Assembly: GCA_027081145.1 (NCBI GenBank)
Contig: JALWLB010000167.1
Coordinates: forward strand, 1-32,228
Direction of reading: 5' to 3'
Length of the DNA: 32,228 nucleotides
DNA from: Campylobacterales bacterium
Lineage (GTDB): Bacteria > Campylobacterota > Campylobacteria > Campylobacterales > QNZT01
Positions within the stretch are counted from its first letter, which is position 1. The number at the start of each line of letters is the position of its first letter. Shown here piece by piece: positions 17,270 to 26,194 of this stretch. The notes below the pieces were generated by a model. That model did no database searches and was not told the DNA's origin. It saw only the letters and a program-made list of their open reading frames with translations. The position numbers were made by a program, and so were the translations under genes.

Positions 17270-17838
17270 TTTATATCCTTATTATCATTATCAAACTCTT
17301 CTTTATCAATTTTTGCATCCAAAGTCAAACTAACATCCATCTTTTTGCTAACTAAAATAATTCCAGCTATCATAGCCACCAACAACATAACAGCGGCCAA
17401 CTCAAAAGGTACTAAATATTTTGTAAATAGTACAATACCTATATTTTGTGGATTATTTGCCCCTTCAATTAATGGAGCAGCAAGTTGTAGGTTTTCGGTT
17501 GCAAAAATAGGAGCAGAAATGATAACAACAATTAAAACTGCACTTAATATTGCAAGAGTATATATAATTTTTTTATTTCTAATATCCTCTTTAACATCTT
17601 TTGTTGTATCAAAAAACATCATACCAAAAGCATACAGTGCCATTACTGCACCTGTATAAACTATAATTTGAACAACTCCTAAAAAATCAGCATCCAACAA
17701 AAAGAAAAAACCGGCTATAAAAATCATACCAGCTGCTAATGCACTCATAGCATAGAGTGCATTTTTACTTAAAACTACTATCAAAAACATTCCTACCGTC
17801 AAAGCCGAAAAAAGATAAAAAGCTACAATTTCATACAT
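17266..17838 (-). CDS. nuoJ: Complex I membrane subunit NuoJ
   Basis: A 190-residue subunit with five membrane helices. The conserved third helix, with its Gly- and Tyr-containing segment VVQIIVYTGAVMALYAFGMMF (about residues 54-74), contains the region that changes shape during the catalytic cycle. The last 30 residues are charged and cytoplasmic. It overlaps nuoK by four bases and follows nuoI by nine. Confidence 0.95.
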   Translation of the reverse strand: MYEIVAFYLFSALTVGMFLIVVLSKNALYAMSALAAGMIFIAGFFFLLDADFLGVVQIIVYTGAVMALYAFGMMFFDTTKDVKEDIRNKKIIYTLAILSAVLIVVIISAPIFATENLQLAAPLIEGANNPQNIGIVLFTKYLVPFELAAVMLLVAMIAGIILVSKKMDVSLTLDAKIDKEEFDNDNKDIK

Positions 17839-17847
17839 GATAAACCT

Positions 17848-18462
17848 TTAATACGCTAGAGGTGTTTTTTTAACAAAATTTTCTGCATCATCTCTGAGTG
17901 CACCAAAACCAGGAAATGGCTTCTGTTTTTTTGCTCTAAAAATATCCATAGGTGTTACCAAATCAGCCATAGTTGCAAAGTGTGCTCTTTGTTCACTAAC
18001 ATTTTCATAATCTTGTCCATGCACAATTGCAAGTTCTGGACAAACTTCTGCACAATAGCCACAGTATATACACCTTCCTAAATTGATGGTATAATCTTTT
18101 ACTACTTTTCTACCTTTTTTACCATACGCCGCTTCTATTCGAATGCAGTTTGCTACACAAATTTTCTCACAAAGCCCACACCCTATACAAGCTTGATTTC
18201 CACTCTCAAGCAACCTATTGATTTTGTGAAGTGCTCTATATCTTGGACTAATAGGAATTTTCTCAAGTGGATATTTGATTGTATGTATATTAAATCTTAT
18301 CATCTCTCTCAAAACTATCCAAAGCCCTACAAAAAGCTCACCTTTAAAGGTTCTCTTGACTACTCTTAAAAATGCACTTTGCCAAGTCGTAGGAGCTGGA
18401 TCAACCTCAACATACCTATAATCATCACTCACATCTCTATTATTATAATTTTTCAAATCCAT
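17848..18462 (-). CDS. nuoI: Complex I 8Fe-ferredoxin-type subunit NuoI
   Basis: A 204-residue peripheral subunit holding clusters N6a and N6b, which pass electrons from NuoG to NuoB. Two ferredoxin motifs are complete: C92, C95, C98, C102 (CIGCGLCEKIC) and C131, C134, C137, C141 (CIYCGYCAEVCP). An N-terminal segment of about 85 residues is longer than in E. coli, and the last 40 residues form a tail. Since the downstream half of the electron wire is normal, the unusual features of this complex I are limited to the input side. Confidence 0.97.
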   Translation of the reverse strand: MDLKNYNNRDVSDDYRYVEVDPAPTTWQSAFLRVVKRTFKGELFVGLWIVLREMIRFNIHTIKYPLEKIPISPRYRALHKINRLLESGNQACIGCGLCEKICVANCIRIEAAYGKKGRKVVKDYTINLGRCIYCGYCAEVCPELAIVHGQDYENVSEQRAHFATMADLVTPMDIFRAKKQKPFPGFGALRDDAENFVKKTPLAY

Positions 18463-18471
18463 ATCTTATCC

Positions 18472-19467
18472 TTAAATTAATACTAAACCGGTTATTAGTA
18501 TATTGATCAAAGCTACAGGCATTAACACTTTCCAGCAAAACCACATCAACTGATCTGGTCTTACATGTGGCCAAGCGGCTCTAACCCAAAAAAACAAAAA
18601 TATCAAAAAAGATACTTTTAACAAAATCATAATACCACCTGGAATAATCCAAAAAGAATTAAACCCACCCAAAAATATAATACTAGCTAAAAATGCAATT
18701 GTAAACATATTTGCATACTCACCAATTGCAAAAAGACCCCATCTTATACCAGAGTATTCTGTTGCAAAACCTGTTATAACTTCTGCTTCATGCTCTAATA
18801 GATCAAATGGAGTTCTATTTGTTTCTGCATATCCAGCTATTAAAAACATTAAAAATGCAACCGGTTGATACCAAATCATCCAATCAAATAGACCACCAGT
18901 TTGATAATTATTAATATCTATCAATGATAAAGAGCCTATCATCATCAAAGGAGCAATCAAAGAGAGTCCAGTAATTACCTCAAATGATAAAAGTTGAATT
19001 ACAGTTCTAGCAGCCCCTAAGAGTGACCATTTATTGCTTGAAGCCATCCCCCCAAATAAAGGAGCATACATACCAGTTGCCATAACTCCTAAAACAAACA
19101 AAACTCCAACATTTACATCAGAAATTATAGGACGAACAACATAATCAGTAAATGGAATTTTAAATTCAGGAAAAAATGGAATAGCTGCCATAGCTATAAA
19201 TGCAGTCGCAGCCGCAACAACAGGAGCTAGTTTAAAAATAGGTTTGATAGCATTTTGAGGAACTATATCCTCTTTTGTAAATAGCTTTATACCATCAGCT
19301 GCAACTTGCAAAATTCCAAATGGACCAACATGAGTTGGACCTAGTCTTCTTTGCATAAAAGCCAAAACCTTTCTTTCAAAATAGGTTGCAATTCCAGCCA
19401 AAGCTGAAAACACTAAAAGGATTACAACTATTTTGACAAGTACATCAATTACAAAAATACTATCCAT
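18472..19467 (-). CDS. nuoH: Complex I membrane subunit NuoH
   Basis: A 331-residue, eight-helix subunit that forms the quinone channel with NuoB and NuoD. The family signatures are present: ERKVLAFMQRRLGPTHVGP (about residues 31-49), and ETNRTPFDLLEHEAEVITGF (about 221-240) with its cluster of acidic residues linking quinone reduction to pumping. The start overlaps the end of the second nuoG by eight bases. Confidence 0.97.
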   Translation of the reverse strand: MDSIFVIDVLVKIVVILLVFSALAGIATYFERKVLAFMQRRLGPTHVGPFGILQVAADGIKLFTKEDIVPQNAIKPIFKLAPVVAAATAFIAMAAIPFFPEFKIPFTDYVVRPIISDVNVGVLFVLGVMATGMYAPLFGGMASSNKWSLLGAARTVIQLLSFEVITGLSLIAPLMMIGSLSLIDINNYQTGGLFDWMIWYQPVAFLMFLIAGYAETNRTPFDLLEHEAEVITGFATEYSGIRWGLFAIGEYANMFTIAFLASIIFLGGFNSFWIIPGGIMILLKVSFLIFLFFWVRAAWPHVRPDQLMWFCWKVLMPVALINILITGLVLI

Positions 19468-21748
19468 TTTTTACACCTTTGTTTATATTTATTTTAGCAA
19501 ATCTATAACCTGTTTGAAATATTTTATCGGTATCTATTTTTGCATCAAATGTTGGAAGATATGCAATCTTCCCACCAAGTTGTTTATCGAGCTTCACTTT
19601 TAATTCTATCACATTTTCTATAGATACTAGATCACCATCTTTTAAATCATAAGATTGTAAAAACTCATTTGAGACATATAGTGCACCATCTTCTTTTAAC
19701 TGATGAGCTTTATTTGTAAAAAAATTAAATTGATTTATAGGGTTTGATCTATAGATAGCATCTTTTGGATCAATTTTTTTAGGCTTTTTTACAAAATCAA
19801 TTTCATCAGTTGATTTTACACTCTTTTGTTTAAGCAAATATCCTCTTATCTCATTTGCTCCATTATCAAAAAAGTTTGGTAAAAGATCAAACTCTAGTGG
19901 CTCAAAACCTCTGTTTTTTGGTAATTGAGGTGTATAGTCTATTGTATATTTAGTTTTTAAACCTAACTCATTTGCTATATCATTTAAAATATATCCATTA
20001 TAAGATAGAGCTGCATTTGTAGGAACTACCCTTTTATCTATATTTGTAAAAGTTCCCTCTTGTTGATTTAGTGCTGGTATATCAAGATCACCATCACCCA
20101 AAGCACTAAGTGTAAAATCACCTTTTTCGTTATAACCAACTACACTTTTACCCTCTTTTTCATCCAAATCACATATCAAACTAACTCCAAGTGTATTTGT
20201 TTGTGAAGGAATTATAACTACACTAAAATCTGTATATTTTTCTATAAGACCTACCAGTTTTGCAATATTTTCAGATCTTTCATGTGTATATAAATCCTCA
20301 CCCACAATTAGAGAAAATCTATCCTTTTTGGCTAACATTTTTGTCATCTTCTCTTCAAAATCTTCAGGAAGTCCTATAATACTTCTATCAAACTCTGGCA
20401 GTTTTATATCTACACCTTCTTTTATAAAATAATTAAGAATAAATGCCAAAATATGCTCTTCAGATCCTATATCTGGCGATATTGTTAAAATATTTTTTGA
20501 AAATTTTTCTACCACTGTATCTATCAGTGGATGAAAATAGATCCCTGCTCCTTTATTCATACTAAGAGCATTATTCATAGCATATCCAGTTACAGGATTA
20601 TCATACCTTAAGTGAGTTCCAACAGATATGATAAAGTTTGACTCTCTTATAGTTTTTAAACTTCCACTATATAGTGATTTTCCAGATGTTTTTGAAAAAT
20701 TTTTCAAAAACTTTTGATAAGCAAGTGCATCTTTATTAATCAGTTTTAAGTTATATTTCTCTTTTAATTTTTGAAGAATTAAAGCCTCTTCATTTGTAAT
20801 ATATGAATTAAATTTAATAGTATCTGCTCTATTTTTTATAAAATCGACCGCTTTTTCAAAACTTTGTCTATCTTTTTCTTTGACTCTATTTTCAAAATCG
20901 TATCCAAATCTTACTGCACCACTTATAGGAGAGTAGTGAGGTTCATTTGTAACTCTATAGATAGAGTCATTTTTTACTTCATAATATATAAGTGAACAAT
21001 CACTACTATGTGGATTGGCAGCTGGAATTTTTTTAAGTTCCCACACATTCGCACGATATTGAAAATCTGTACTAACTAATGCTCCAACTGGACAAACCGC
21101 TATACACTCTCCACAATCTTGACACTCTAAGCTATTATCTTCATTAATGGTGCCAATGATAGATTTTTGCAATTTATTCCACATAGCATATGAATCTTTT
21201 GGCATCGAAGCTTTAAGCTCTTTATTTAGTGGCTCTCCTCCTCTTGGTACAGTTTTTAATACACTATCACCAATGCTATCTTTACAAACTGTTACACACT
21301 TTTCACAAACTATACACAAGGCTGCATCATATTTTAATACTCCCCAATCTCGTATAGGTCTTTTTGTATCAGCAATAGCAAACTTTTGTTCATTAACTTT
21401 TTCATAAAGAGTATAATTTTGTAATTCACACTCTCCACTTTGATCACAAACTCCACACTGTAATGGATGATTAACATTATAAACTTGCATGATAGCTTTT
21501 CTCTCGTTTGCTATCTCTTCACTATCTGTTGTAATTTGCATACCATCTTTTGCTTTAGCATTACATGCATATACTCGCTTGTTATCTGCATCAACTATAC
21601 AGAGCCTACAAGCTAGAGTAGGTGAACACCCTGTAAGATAACAAATAGCAGGTATAAATATATCTTCTCGTCTTGCAATATTGAGAATAAACTCACCCTC
21701 TTTAGCTTTGCACTGTTTTCCATTTATACTTATTGTTATATCACTCAT
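19460..21748 (-). CDS. nuoG2: Second NuoG paralogue, lacking the N7 cluster site
   Basis: A 762-residue iron-sulfur subunit. The [2Fe-2S] site N1b is C36, C47, C50, C62. The N5 site is H94, C98, C101, C107. Two complete ferredoxin-type motifs follow, at C145/C148/C151/C155 and C209/C212/C215/C219; E. coli-type NuoG keeps only one such cluster (N4). Where the first NuoG has the N7 motif, this copy reads NPHSSDC with an out-of-register Cys, and the fourth ligand is Ser, so N7 is lost. A 20-30-residue insert precedes the second ferredoxin motif. The C-terminal part is the non-catalytic molybdopterin-oxidoreductase-like domain. The start overlaps the first nuoG in ATGA, and patches of close DNA identity mark the pair as a tandem duplication. 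Confidence 0.93.
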   Translation of the reverse strand: MSDITISINGKQCKAKEGEFILNIARREDIFIPAICYLTGCSPTLACRLCIVDADNKRVYACNAKAKDGMQITTDSEEIANERKAIMQVYNVNHPLQCGVCDQSGECELQNYTLYEKVNEQKFAIADTKRPIRDWGVLKYDAALCIVCEKCVTVCKDSIGDSVLKTVPRGGEPLNKELKASMPKDSYAMWNKLQKSIIGTINEDNSLECQDCGECIAVCPVGALVSTDFQYRANVWELKKIPAANPHSSDCSLIYYEVKNDSIYRVTNEPHYSPISGAVRFGYDFENRVKEKDRQSFEKAVDFIKNRADTIKFNSYITNEEALILQKLKEKYNLKLINKDALAYQKFLKNFSKTSGKSLYSGSLKTIRESNFIISVGTHLRYDNPVTGYAMNNALSMNKGAGIYFHPLIDTVVEKFSKNILTISPDIGSEEHILAFILNYFIKEGVDIKLPEFDRSIIGLPEDFEEKMTKMLAKKDRFSLIVGEDLYTHERSENIAKLVGLIEKYTDFSVVIIPSQTNTLGVSLICDLDEKEGKSVVGYNEKGDFTLSALGDGDLDIPALNQQEGTFTNIDKRVVPTNAALSYNGYILNDIANELGLKTKYTIDYTPQLPKNRGFEPLEFDLLPNFFDNGANEIRGYLLKQKSVKSTDEIDFVKKPKKIDPKDAIYRSNPINQFNFFTNKAHQLKEDGALYVSNEFLQSYDLKDGDLVSIENVIELKVKLDKQLGGKIAYLPTFDAKIDTDKIFQTGYRFAKININKGVKNG

Positions 21749-23961
21749 TGGCTTACCTGTGTAATTTTTACTTTATTAAATCTATATATAGAGTTTAACT
21801 TTTCACTTTTGATACCCATATCAAATGTAGGCATCAAGGCTGCTGTACCTTTTAGAGTTTCATCTACATGATAGATTGTCTCTATCTCAAAATCACCAAA
21901 AGAGATTTTTATCTTATCTTTATCATTAATTTTTGCTGCTATTGAAAACTGTTTTGACCCTATAAGAGCACTCTTGGTTTTTAATATTTTAGATGAATTT
22001 GTAGCATAATTAAATTGTAAAACCGGCTCACATAGATAAATAAGTGTCCCATCATAACTATCTAACTCTTCTATTTCATCTATATTATCTTTTGTTTTAA
22101 CTTTTTTTACTTTTAGCTTATAACCTCTATTTAAAGCACCATTTTCTAAAGAGTCAAAATCTATATCCAAATAACCGCTTTTTTTAGGTAACTCTTTTGT
22201 GTAGTCAATTGTATATTTTCCATCAACTCCTAACTGTACTGCAATATCATGTAGGCAAAACCCATCAAAATGTGCTGCTACATTTATAGGAACTACCTCT
22301 TTATCGATATTACTAAAAGTTCCCTCTTGTTGATTTAATGCTGGAATATTTACATCACCTTCACCACTTGAGCTTATTATAAAATCACCCAAAGCGTTAT
22401 AACCTATAGACTTTTTACCCTCTTTTTCATCCAAATCACATATTAAAGCAACTCCTAAAGAGTTGGTTTGAGGAGGAATAAGTGTAACTTCAAAATTACA
22501 CTCTCTTTCCAAAAGTCCTAAAATTTTTGCGATATTTTCAGCTCTTGGATGAGTATATAAGTCTCGACCAACAATAAAAGAGAGTTTTTTTCTATGATTG
22601 AGACTAGATTTAAACCTCTCTATCTCCTCTTCGCCGATATTGCTCTCAGCACTTATATACCCTTCATCCAAATCATCAAAAAAACTTTTTACCTCATCTG
22701 ATAACCCTTTTTTATCTTCAAGTAAACTTTTTACCAAAATTGCCAATACACCCTCTTCTGTTCCTGCTTCATATTTGAGAAATTGTGTTACAACATTTTT
22801 TAATAAATCATCCTCTATTGGGTGTAAATAGACAACTTCTCCTCCAAATTTTTGATATGAGGTAGTTATCATGTATCGTACCATTGGATTATCAGTTGAT
22901 ACTCTTGTTCCAAAAACGGCTATAAAATCACTCTCTTTGATACCTTCTAAACTTCCACTATATAATGATCTACCAGAAGTTGATGAAAAAGATTGTAAAA
23001 ATTTTTGATAAAGCAATGCATCACTGTTTATAAGCTTATATCCAAATTTTTCTTTTAATTGTTGTAATATTTTTGCCTCTTCATTTGTAATATATGAGCT
23101 AAATTTAATAGTATCTGCACTTTTAAAAGCCTCTATACACTTTTGTAAATCATCTTGATTGTTGCCTTTTGTATTTGCAAAATCGTATCCAAATCGTCCA
23201 GCTCCACATAGAGTGTTGATCTCAAACTCATTTTTTACTCTAAAGAGTGAGTTATTTTTAACATCATAATATATATGACAAGCACTACTACAGTGAGCAC
23301 ACGCAGATGGAATACTTTGTAATTCCCACACATTTGCACGATATTTAAAATTTGTACTTGTTAAAGCACCAACTGGGCAGACTGCTATACACTCTCCACA
23401 AAATGTACAATCAAGCACATCACTACCTTTTGGTATAATGCTTGAGTTGTATCCACCTACTTTAATCTCTATAGCATCATCACCTATAACTTCATTACAC
23501 ACATGAACACATCTTTCACAAAGGATGCAAAGACTCTCTTCATATTTTATCAAACCCCAATCGGCAAGTACTCTTTTTTGATCTTTTGTAGCAAATGTTT
23601 GTTGATTAATACCAAATTCCGTAGTCTTATTTTGCAATTCACACTCACCACTCTTATCGCAAACTCCACACTCTAATGGGTGATTTACATTATAAAGCTT
23701 CATAATATTTTGTCGATGTTTATAAAGCTCATCCGATTTTGTAGTTATATTTAATCCATCAACTACTCTCTCTTGACAACTTAAAACAAAATCATCAATA
23801 CCTTCTACTTCAACTACACACAACCTACAAGAGCCAATAGGCCTAATCTTGCTTATATAACACATAGTAGGTATATAGATATTCTCTCGTCTTGCAACTT
23901 CTAAAATGGTTTCATTTTCTATAGCTTTGATTTTTTTGCCATCTATTGTAATCTCTATCAT
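21745..23961 (-). CDS. nuoG: First NuoG paralogue, with N7 cluster site intact
   Basis: A 738-residue iron-sulfur subunit of complex I. N1b is C34, C45, C48, C62; N5 is H94, C98, C101, C107. Two full ferredoxin motifs follow at C145/C148/C151/C155 and C185/C188/C191/C195. The N7 site is C221, C224, C228 and C252. The rest is the molybdopterin-oxidoreductase-like domain without a cofactor site. I chose ATG 23961 because it overlaps the stop of the NuoF-like gene (ATGA) and starts directly with the ferredoxin fold (MIEITIDGKK); a reading from 23997 would add 12 residues absent from other NuoG proteins. It should take electrons from the NuoF-like/GltD-like input protein and pass them towards NuoI. 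Confidence 0.94.
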   Translation of the reverse strand: MIEITIDGKKIKAIENETILEVARRENIYIPTMCYISKIRPIGSCRLCVVEVEGIDDFVLSCQERVVDGLNITTKSDELYKHRQNIMKLYNVNHPLECGVCDKSGECELQNKTTEFGINQQTFATKDQKRVLADWGLIKYEESLCILCERCVHVCNEVIGDDAIEIKVGGYNSSIIPKGSDVLDCTFCGECIAVCPVGALTSTNFKYRANVWELQSIPSACAHCSSACHIYYDVKNNSLFRVKNEFEINTLCGAGRFGYDFANTKGNNQDDLQKCIEAFKSADTIKFSSYITNEEAKILQQLKEKFGYKLINSDALLYQKFLQSFSSTSGRSLYSGSLEGIKESDFIAVFGTRVSTDNPMVRYMITTSYQKFGGEVVYLHPIEDDLLKNVVTQFLKYEAGTEEGVLAILVKSLLEDKKGLSDEVKSFFDDLDEGYISAESNIGEEEIERFKSSLNHRKKLSFIVGRDLYTHPRAENIAKILGLLERECNFEVTLIPPQTNSLGVALICDLDEKEGKKSIGYNALGDFIISSSGEGDVNIPALNQQEGTFSNIDKEVVPINVAAHFDGFCLHDIAVQLGVDGKYTIDYTKELPKKSGYLDIDFDSLENGALNRGYKLKVKKVKTKDNIDEIEELDSYDGTLIYLCEPVLQFNYATNSSKILKTKSALIGSKQFSIAAKINDKDKIKISFGDFEIETIYHVDETLKGTAALMPTFDMGIKSEKLNSIYRFNKVKITQVSQ

Positions 23962-25955
23962 ACTGCCACCATCGCCATATAATAGCACTTCATACACCTA
24001 CTAGCTTCTAAAAGTGCTTGCTCTTTCGTAAAACCTAAATTTACCTCTTGATCATTTTTTATTCTATAATCTGCTGGTAACTTTTCACTAACTTCTCTTT
24101 TTAACCCCTTTACCCAACCTACAACTTTTTTATCTTTATCATATACTTTAAGAGCACTTAGATGATCTTCCATAATCTCTTCATCACTTAGAGTAATTTC
24201 ACCACTTTGTACATATCTTGATATAACTGAAGCTGCTCTTTTTGCTTGATCAACAGCATTTACTATAGTCATAGGTCCATACTCACAATCACCTGCAGCA
24301 AAAACTCCTTTTCTGCTTGTCATGTAGGTTTTGCCATCGGTTTTTATAGTTTTCCAACTTGTCTTTTCTATCTCCCACTCTTCAGGCAAAAAACTCAAAT
24401 CTGCATCTTGAGAAACAGCAGGAATAAGATAGTCACACGGAATATTAAAATCTGCTCCCTCTATTTTTACAAGCTGTGCTCTTCCACCATTTGGATCAGG
24501 AACCAATTCAAATTTATTTACTTTTAAATCAACCAACACATCATCTTTATCTATAATATCTGAAATGGCAGTATGAAATATAAATTCAACTCCCTCCTCA
24601 ACAGCTTCATGATACTCTTCATAGCTTGTATTTTTTATGATTGTTTTTTCATCTCTTCTATAGAGCATAATAACCTTTTTAGCTCCTGCTCTAATAGAAC
24701 ATCTAACAACATCCATAGAGGTATAACCACCACCAACACACACTACAGTTTTGCCAGTTAAATCAACCTTTTCACCAATTCCCCATTTGTTATATAAATT
24801 AACTTGATCTAAAAATGCAATTGCTGGCCAATAGCCTTTAATTTCTGGTCGTTCATTATTAGCTCTTACTTTTTTTGATACGCGTGTACCAGTAGCAATC
24901 AATATAGCATCATACTCCTTTTCAAAACGCCTAAGCATATTGGCTGTTACTCTTGTATTTAATATAAAATTGACTCCAAGATTTTTTATAGCCTCTATAT
25001 CTTTATAATATTTTTCATATGGCATTCTAAATTCAGGAACACCCACTGCAACTTCACCACCAATTACAGGCAATTCATCATAAACATCACAATCAATTCC
25101 CTCTAACGAAAGATAGTACGCTCCAGTCAAACCTGCAGGTCCTGCTCCAACTATTGCAACTTTTTTACCAATTTTCTCTTTCTGTTTTTTTGGATATACA
25201 AAATCATATCCATGATCACTTTCATAATCAGCACCCAACCTTTTTAATTCCATAATAGAGATAGGCTCATCTAAATTACCTCTCAAACATGCACTTTCAC
25301 AAGGATGAGGACAAACTCTTCCACAAGTATGGGCTAAAGGCATAGTCTGCTTGGTAGCTTTTAAACTATCTAAAAATCTTAAATCCCTCACACCCTCTAT
25401 ATAAGCTGGTATATCTACATGATCTGGACATGCATCAATACAAGGAGCAGTAACTTTGGAAATATAAGAGATATTATCATCATAATAGTGTGGAGAATGC
25501 TTTTTATTGTCTATTAAATCATACACTTCATCTGAAAAATGGTTTAAAATACTCAAAAGTGGAACTGGTACCGTTTTACCAATTTCACATTTACTGGTTT
25601 TAATCATACTCTCACATATCTCTTTTAAGTGATCAACATCACTTCTCTCGCCCTCACCTCTAGCAATTTTTTCAAACATATCTTGTAAAATTTTTCCACC
25701 CCATCTACCAGGAGTACATCTTCCACAAGCTTCAGAGTACTCTTGATAAAGTGCAGCATATTCACAAGCTAATTTAATAACATCAACATCTTTATCAAAA
25801 ATCGCAAGTCCATCCCAACCTATAAAAGCTTTAGAATTTTTTTCATCACTATAGTGATATGGGAGTTTTAATTGTGTATCTTGCCATTCACTTATATCTT
25901 TAGATCTATTATCGATTAGCTCATCTTTCCAATCTAAAAAGAGAACTTTACTCAA
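23958..25955 (-). CDS. NuoF-remnant/GltD-like fusion: FAD- and NAD(P)H-binding input subunit of complex I
   Basis: A 665-residue protein in two parts. Residues 1 to about 150 match only the C-terminal cluster domain of NuoF (ACGRCTPGRWGG at 76-87, then CEIGKTVPVPLLSILNHF at 123-140); the FMN- and NADH-binding domains are absent. The N3 cluster Cys set is C77, C80 and C123, while the third Cys is Gly83. From about 165 it is a GltD/dihydropyrimidine dehydrogenase-type oxidoreductase: Cys-rich helical domain (C172, C176, C211, C215, C219, C223), FAD motif VGAGPAG (269-275), second dinucleotide motif GGGYTSMD (408-415) followed by LYRRDE, whose Arg pair favours NADPH, and a CxxC near the C-terminus (654, 657). 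I chose TTG 25955: it overlaps the previous stop (TTGA) with AAGGAG six bases upstream; an in-frame TTG at 25985 lacks such support. Confidence 0.88.
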   Translation of the reverse strand: MSKVLFLDWKDELIDNRSKDISEWQDTQLKLPYHYSDEKNSKAFIGWDGLAIFDKDVDVIKLACEYAALYQEYSEACGRCTPGRWGGKILQDMFEKIARGEGERSDVDHLKEICESMIKTSKCEIGKTVPVPLLSILNHFSDEVYDLIDNKKHSPHYYDDNISYISKVTAPCIDACPDHVDIPAYIEGVRDLRFLDSLKATKQTMPLAHTCGRVCPHPCESACLRGNLDEPISIMELKRLGADYESDHGYDFVYPKKQKEKIGKKVAIVGAGPAGLTGAYYLSLEGIDCDVYDELPVIGGEVAVGVPEFRMPYEKYYKDIEAIKNLGVNFILNTRVTANMLRRFEKEYDAILIATGTRVSKKVRANNERPEIKGYWPAIAFLDQVNLYNKWGIGEKVDLTGKTVVCVGGGYTSMDVVRCSIRAGAKKVIMLYRRDEKTIIKNTSYEEYHEAVEEGVEFIFHTAISDIIDKDDVLVDLKVNKFELVPDPNGGRAQLVKIEGADFNIPCDYLIPAVSQDADLSFLPEEWEIEKTSWKTIKTDGKTYMTSRKGVFAAGDCEYGPMTIVNAVDQAKRAASVISRYVQSGEITLSDEEIMEDHLSALKVYDKDKKVVGWVKGLKREVSEKLPADYRIKNDQEVNLGFTKEQALLEASRCMKCYYMAMVAV

Positions 25956-26185
25956 TCTGCTCTCCTTTTTACAACAATTGTCCAATCAACTTCATTAAAT
26001 TTTACAGAGTTTATAAGCTCATGTCCATTCTCTTTTATAATATCTGCACTTTTTTGAACAGAAGAAAAGTCTCCAATTTCAAATAAAAAAATTGCCACAC
26101 CCAAAGGAGCTGTCTCTTTTTCTAAAATCTCTAACATTCGATCATAAAACTTATCTTTTAGTTTTCTTAAATCATATCTTAGCAC
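25952..26185 (-). CDS. NuoE-position small subunit of Campylobacterota complex I
   Basis: A 77-residue soluble protein with no Cys at all, so it cannot bind the [2Fe-2S] cluster N1a of true NuoE (about 160 residues, thioredoxin-like). Size and position between nuoD and the NuoF-like gene match the small NuoE substitute of C. jejuni and H. pylori. It starts at GTG 26185 with AAGGAG five bases upstream, nine bases after nuoD. The function is unknown; a structural part at the tip of the peripheral arm is likely. Confidence 0.85.
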   Translation of the reverse strand: MLRYDLRKLKDKFYDRMLEILEKETAPLGVAIFLFEIGDFSSVQKSADIIKENGHELINSVKFNEVDWTIVVKRRAD

Positions 26186-26194
26186 ATCTGCTCC

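Noticed and set aside
23962-23997. Twelve extra N-terminal residues on the first NuoG
   Set aside because: They lie wholly inside the NuoF-like gene, are not seen at the start of NuoG proteins, and the ATGA overlap at 23961 is a typical coupled start.
25952-26185. The short NuoE-position gene as a truncated or frameshifted NuoE
   Set aside because: It has its own start and ribosome site, no Cys ligands in any frame nearby, and matches the size and place of the small NuoE substitute known in this phylum.
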